Shown: in pieces, positions 4,561 through 6,203 of the stretch
How positions within the stretch are numbered: the stretch's first letter is position 1
Layout: each line of letters begins with the position of its first letter
Source: GCA-003244245 sp050700255
Lineage (GTDB): Bacteria; Actinomycetota; Actinomycetes; Mycobacteriales; Pseudonocardiaceae
Direction: 5' to 3'
Assembly: GCA_050700255.1 (NCBI GenBank)
Contig: JBOHGX010000436.1
Span: 1-6,203, forward strand
DNA length: 6,203 nucleotides
The notes under the pieces: generated by a model
Told to the model about the DNA's origin: nothing
The model's database searches: none
What the model saw: only the letters and a program-made list of their open reading frames with translations
Made by a program: the position numbers and the translations under genes

Positions 4561-6203
4561 TTAGGGGGAATCGAACAGTGCGGGTGCCCCTGCGGTGACG
4601 GGGGCGCTGGTGACGGGTTCGGGTAGGTCTGCCTGCTCCAGCGCGCTGCCGGTCCAGATGAACCGAGCGGTGGTCACGGCCTTGTCGATCTCGTCGGTGA
4701 GCAGCTGGTGGATCGCGATGCCGTCCAGCTCGGCGTAGGTGCACCACTCGTGGTCAGACGTCAGCACCGCGTCGAGGTCGAAGCCACGCAGCAGGTCCAG
4801 CAGCTGGCCGCGATTGGACGGGTCGATGCCGACGAATACCTCGTCCAGCAGCACCAGCCGGGGCGCGGCAGGGGCGACCTCGTAATGCGCGGCGAGGGCT
4901 GCGAACAGTGGCAGGTGCAGCACGATCGCCTTCTCCCCGCCCGATAGCGTGCCGTGCAGCTTGCGGGTGACCTGCCGCGGTCCGGTGCCCTCGCCCAGAT
5001 CGACGGTGACGATGAAGCGGTGCCAGGCGGTGTAGTCGAAGACCTGGGTGAGCTGAGCTTCCCAGCTGGCCGCGGCTTGGGCGTCGCGGGCCTCGGCGAT
5101 GCGTTCCCGGTAGAAGCGGTGCAGCGCGTCCCGTTCACCTTCGGTCAGTGTCGCCGGGTCGCGTAGCAGAAGGTCACGGGCTTGACGGGTGCCCGGGGGT
5201 AGCTCGGGGTCGACCTGCCAGGACAGCTGCACCTGCACCTTGGACACGGTGCGCACCTTGCCCAGCCGCCGGTTCATGCTGCGGACCAGCTCATCTGCGG
5301 TGCGAATCCGGTCGGCGACGTGCCGGCGGGTGTCGCCGGTGAGGGTGCGGTCGAACAGGTCGCGCTCCTCGGCGGTGAGCGCCTCGGCGGCTGCAGCGTG
5401 CTCGTCGGCCAGCAGTCGATGCAGCGCGGCGGCACCCAGCGGCCGGCCATCGACGGTGGCGGTGAGCACCATGGCGTCATCGCCGGCCTCGGTCTGCAGG
5501 TCAGCGCGGCCGGCCAGACGCTCGCGCACCTCGTGCACGGCCTCATCCAGACGTCCCTGAGCGTCGCGGAGGTGACGCTGCTCGAAGGGCTCGCCGACCC
5601 GCTGGGCAACCACCCTGGCGGCGGCCAGCGCGGACGTGACGCCGTCAGTGAGATCCAGGTCGAGCTGAGTGTCGGCGCCCAGGGTGCCGGTGGCCAGCCG
5701 GCGGAATGCGTCGGCGGCGGCATCGCGTTCGGCCACCGCGGCGGCGGAGTCGCGCTCGTCGGCGTCACGCTGTTCGCGCAGGCGACCGATGCGCTCGCGC
5801 AGGTTGAGCTCGCGGTCGCGCAGTGTGGCCCGCTCGCCCTCGATCGCATCGATCCGGTCGGTGATCTGCCGCAGCTGCGCATCCAGCTCCCGGAATGCGA
5901 CCCCGACCGACGCCTCCACGGCGTCCAACCGGCACTGCAGGCGGGCCGCGGTGTCGGCTAGCTCGTGGGACTGGGTCGCGGCCGCCTGCGCCTGGGTGGC
6001 GGAGCGGTCGGCCTGCTCGGCGACCAGTGCCGCGCGCTCGCTCAGCCCATCGGCGCTGGCCCGGTCGTCCAGCCAACTGCGGGCGGTGGCGCCGAACACG
6101 CCGAGCTCGTCGCGGTAGATCTGCAGCCCGTCGGCCGTGGCGGGCAGGGAAAGCTCGGCGGCACGCTGGCGCACCGCCTGGCTACGGGCCCGGACCTGCT
6201 CGC
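4561..6203 (-). CDS. jetC: JetC-type Wadjet SMC-like ATPase (TIGR02680), C-terminal half
   Basis: The frame is open from the right edge to the TAA at 4561-4563, giving about 547 C-terminal residues of a protein that in this family is about 1,300-1,400 long. The N-terminus with the Walker A motif lies outside the window. The visible part begins with long coiled coil rich in Ala, Arg, Glu and Gln (about 4,980-6,203 on the map, broken by more globular stretches). The ATPase head follows: HGTLSGGEKAIVLHLPLFAA (ABC signature, about 4905-4965), RLVLLDEVFVGIDPSNRGQL (Walker B aspartate and glutamate plus D-loop, about 4801-4862) and VLTSDHEWCTYAELDGIAIH (switch histidine, about 4710-4768). In Wadjet this subunit is the MukB-like motor that extrudes DNA loops with JetA and JetB. 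All visible ATPase motifs are intact. The stop is 865 bp from jetD, further than the near-contiguous arrangement usual for this operon. jetA and jetB should lie to the right. Confidence 0.93.
   Translation of the reverse strand, partial: EQVRARSQAVRQRAAELSLPATADGLQIYRDELGVFGATARSWLDDRASADGLSERAALVAEQADRSATQAQAAATQSHELADTAARLQCRLDAVEASVGVAFRELDAQLRQITDRIDAIEGERATLRDRELNLRERIGRLREQRDADERDSAAAVAERDAAADAFRRLATGTLGADTQLDLDLTDGVTSALAAARVVAQRVGEPFEQRHLRDAQGRLDEAVHEVRERLAGRADLQTEAGDDAMVLTATVDGRPLGAAALHRLLADEHAAAAEALTAEERDLFDRTLTGDTRRHVADRIRTADELVRSMNRRLGKVRTVSKVQVQLSWQVDPELPPGTRQARDLLLRDPATLTEGERDALHRFYRERIAEARDAQAAASWEAQLTQVFDYTAWHRFIVTVDLGEGTGPRQVTRKLHGTLSGGEKAIVLHLPLFAALAAHYEVAPAAPRLVLLDEVFVGIDPSNRGQLLDLLRGFDLDAVLTSDHEWCTYAELDGIAIHQLLTDEIDKAVTTARFIWTGSALEQADLPEPVTSAPVTAGAPALFDSP

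Noticed and set aside
5320..5961. Plus-strand reading frame of 213 codons opposite jetC
   Set aside because: It is Gly/Val/Leu-rich antisense of the jetC coiled coil; no start context or domain supports it.

Overview
The window is GC-rich (codon third positions almost always G or C), uses GTG starts beside ATG, and has GGAGG-type ribosome binding sites. The product families are typical of Actinomycetota. A mycobacterium, Gordonia, Nocardia or similar genus is likely, but I cannot name a species.

Layout, left to right. (1) Bases 1-733, minus: a YwaF/TIGR02206-type integral membrane protein whose 3' end leaves the window. (2) Bases 903-1796, plus, divergent from it: a two-domain protein with an EcsC-like glycine-rich membrane-associated N-terminus and a C-terminal domain that I match from memory to DUF7662. 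(3) About 1834-2330, minus: a PD-(D/E)XK nuclease-like gene with a good start but a -1 frameshift near base 2090 and a missing 3' part. It is a pseudogene unless the frameshift is a sequencing error. (4) Bases 2427-3695, minus: an intact JetD-type (TIGR02679/DUF2399) Toprim nuclease subunit. (5) Bases 3818-4405, plus: an ASCH-like domain fused to a winged helix-turn-helix. (6) Bases 4561-6203, minus: the C-terminal half of a JetC-type (TIGR02680) SMC-like ATPase, running off the right edge.

The core is therefore the distal half of a Wadjet-class anti-plasmid operon (jetABCD; the mycobacterial Ept system is of this kind). JetA and JetB would be expected to the right, outside the window. JetABC form a MukBEF-like loop-extruding complex and JetD is the nuclease that cuts small circular DNA. 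The unusual point is that jetC and jetD are not contiguous here: about 865 bp lie between them and hold an oppositely oriented gene with a potential DNA-binding domain. jetD therefore probably needs its own promoter, and the ASCH-wHTH protein is a candidate regulator or add-on component.

Together with the decayed nuclease gene and the EcsC/DUF7662 fusion, this looks like a defence or accessory island with gene turnover. No tRNA, rRNA, CRISPR array, insertion sequence or attachment site was seen. All gaps between genes are under 300 bases.
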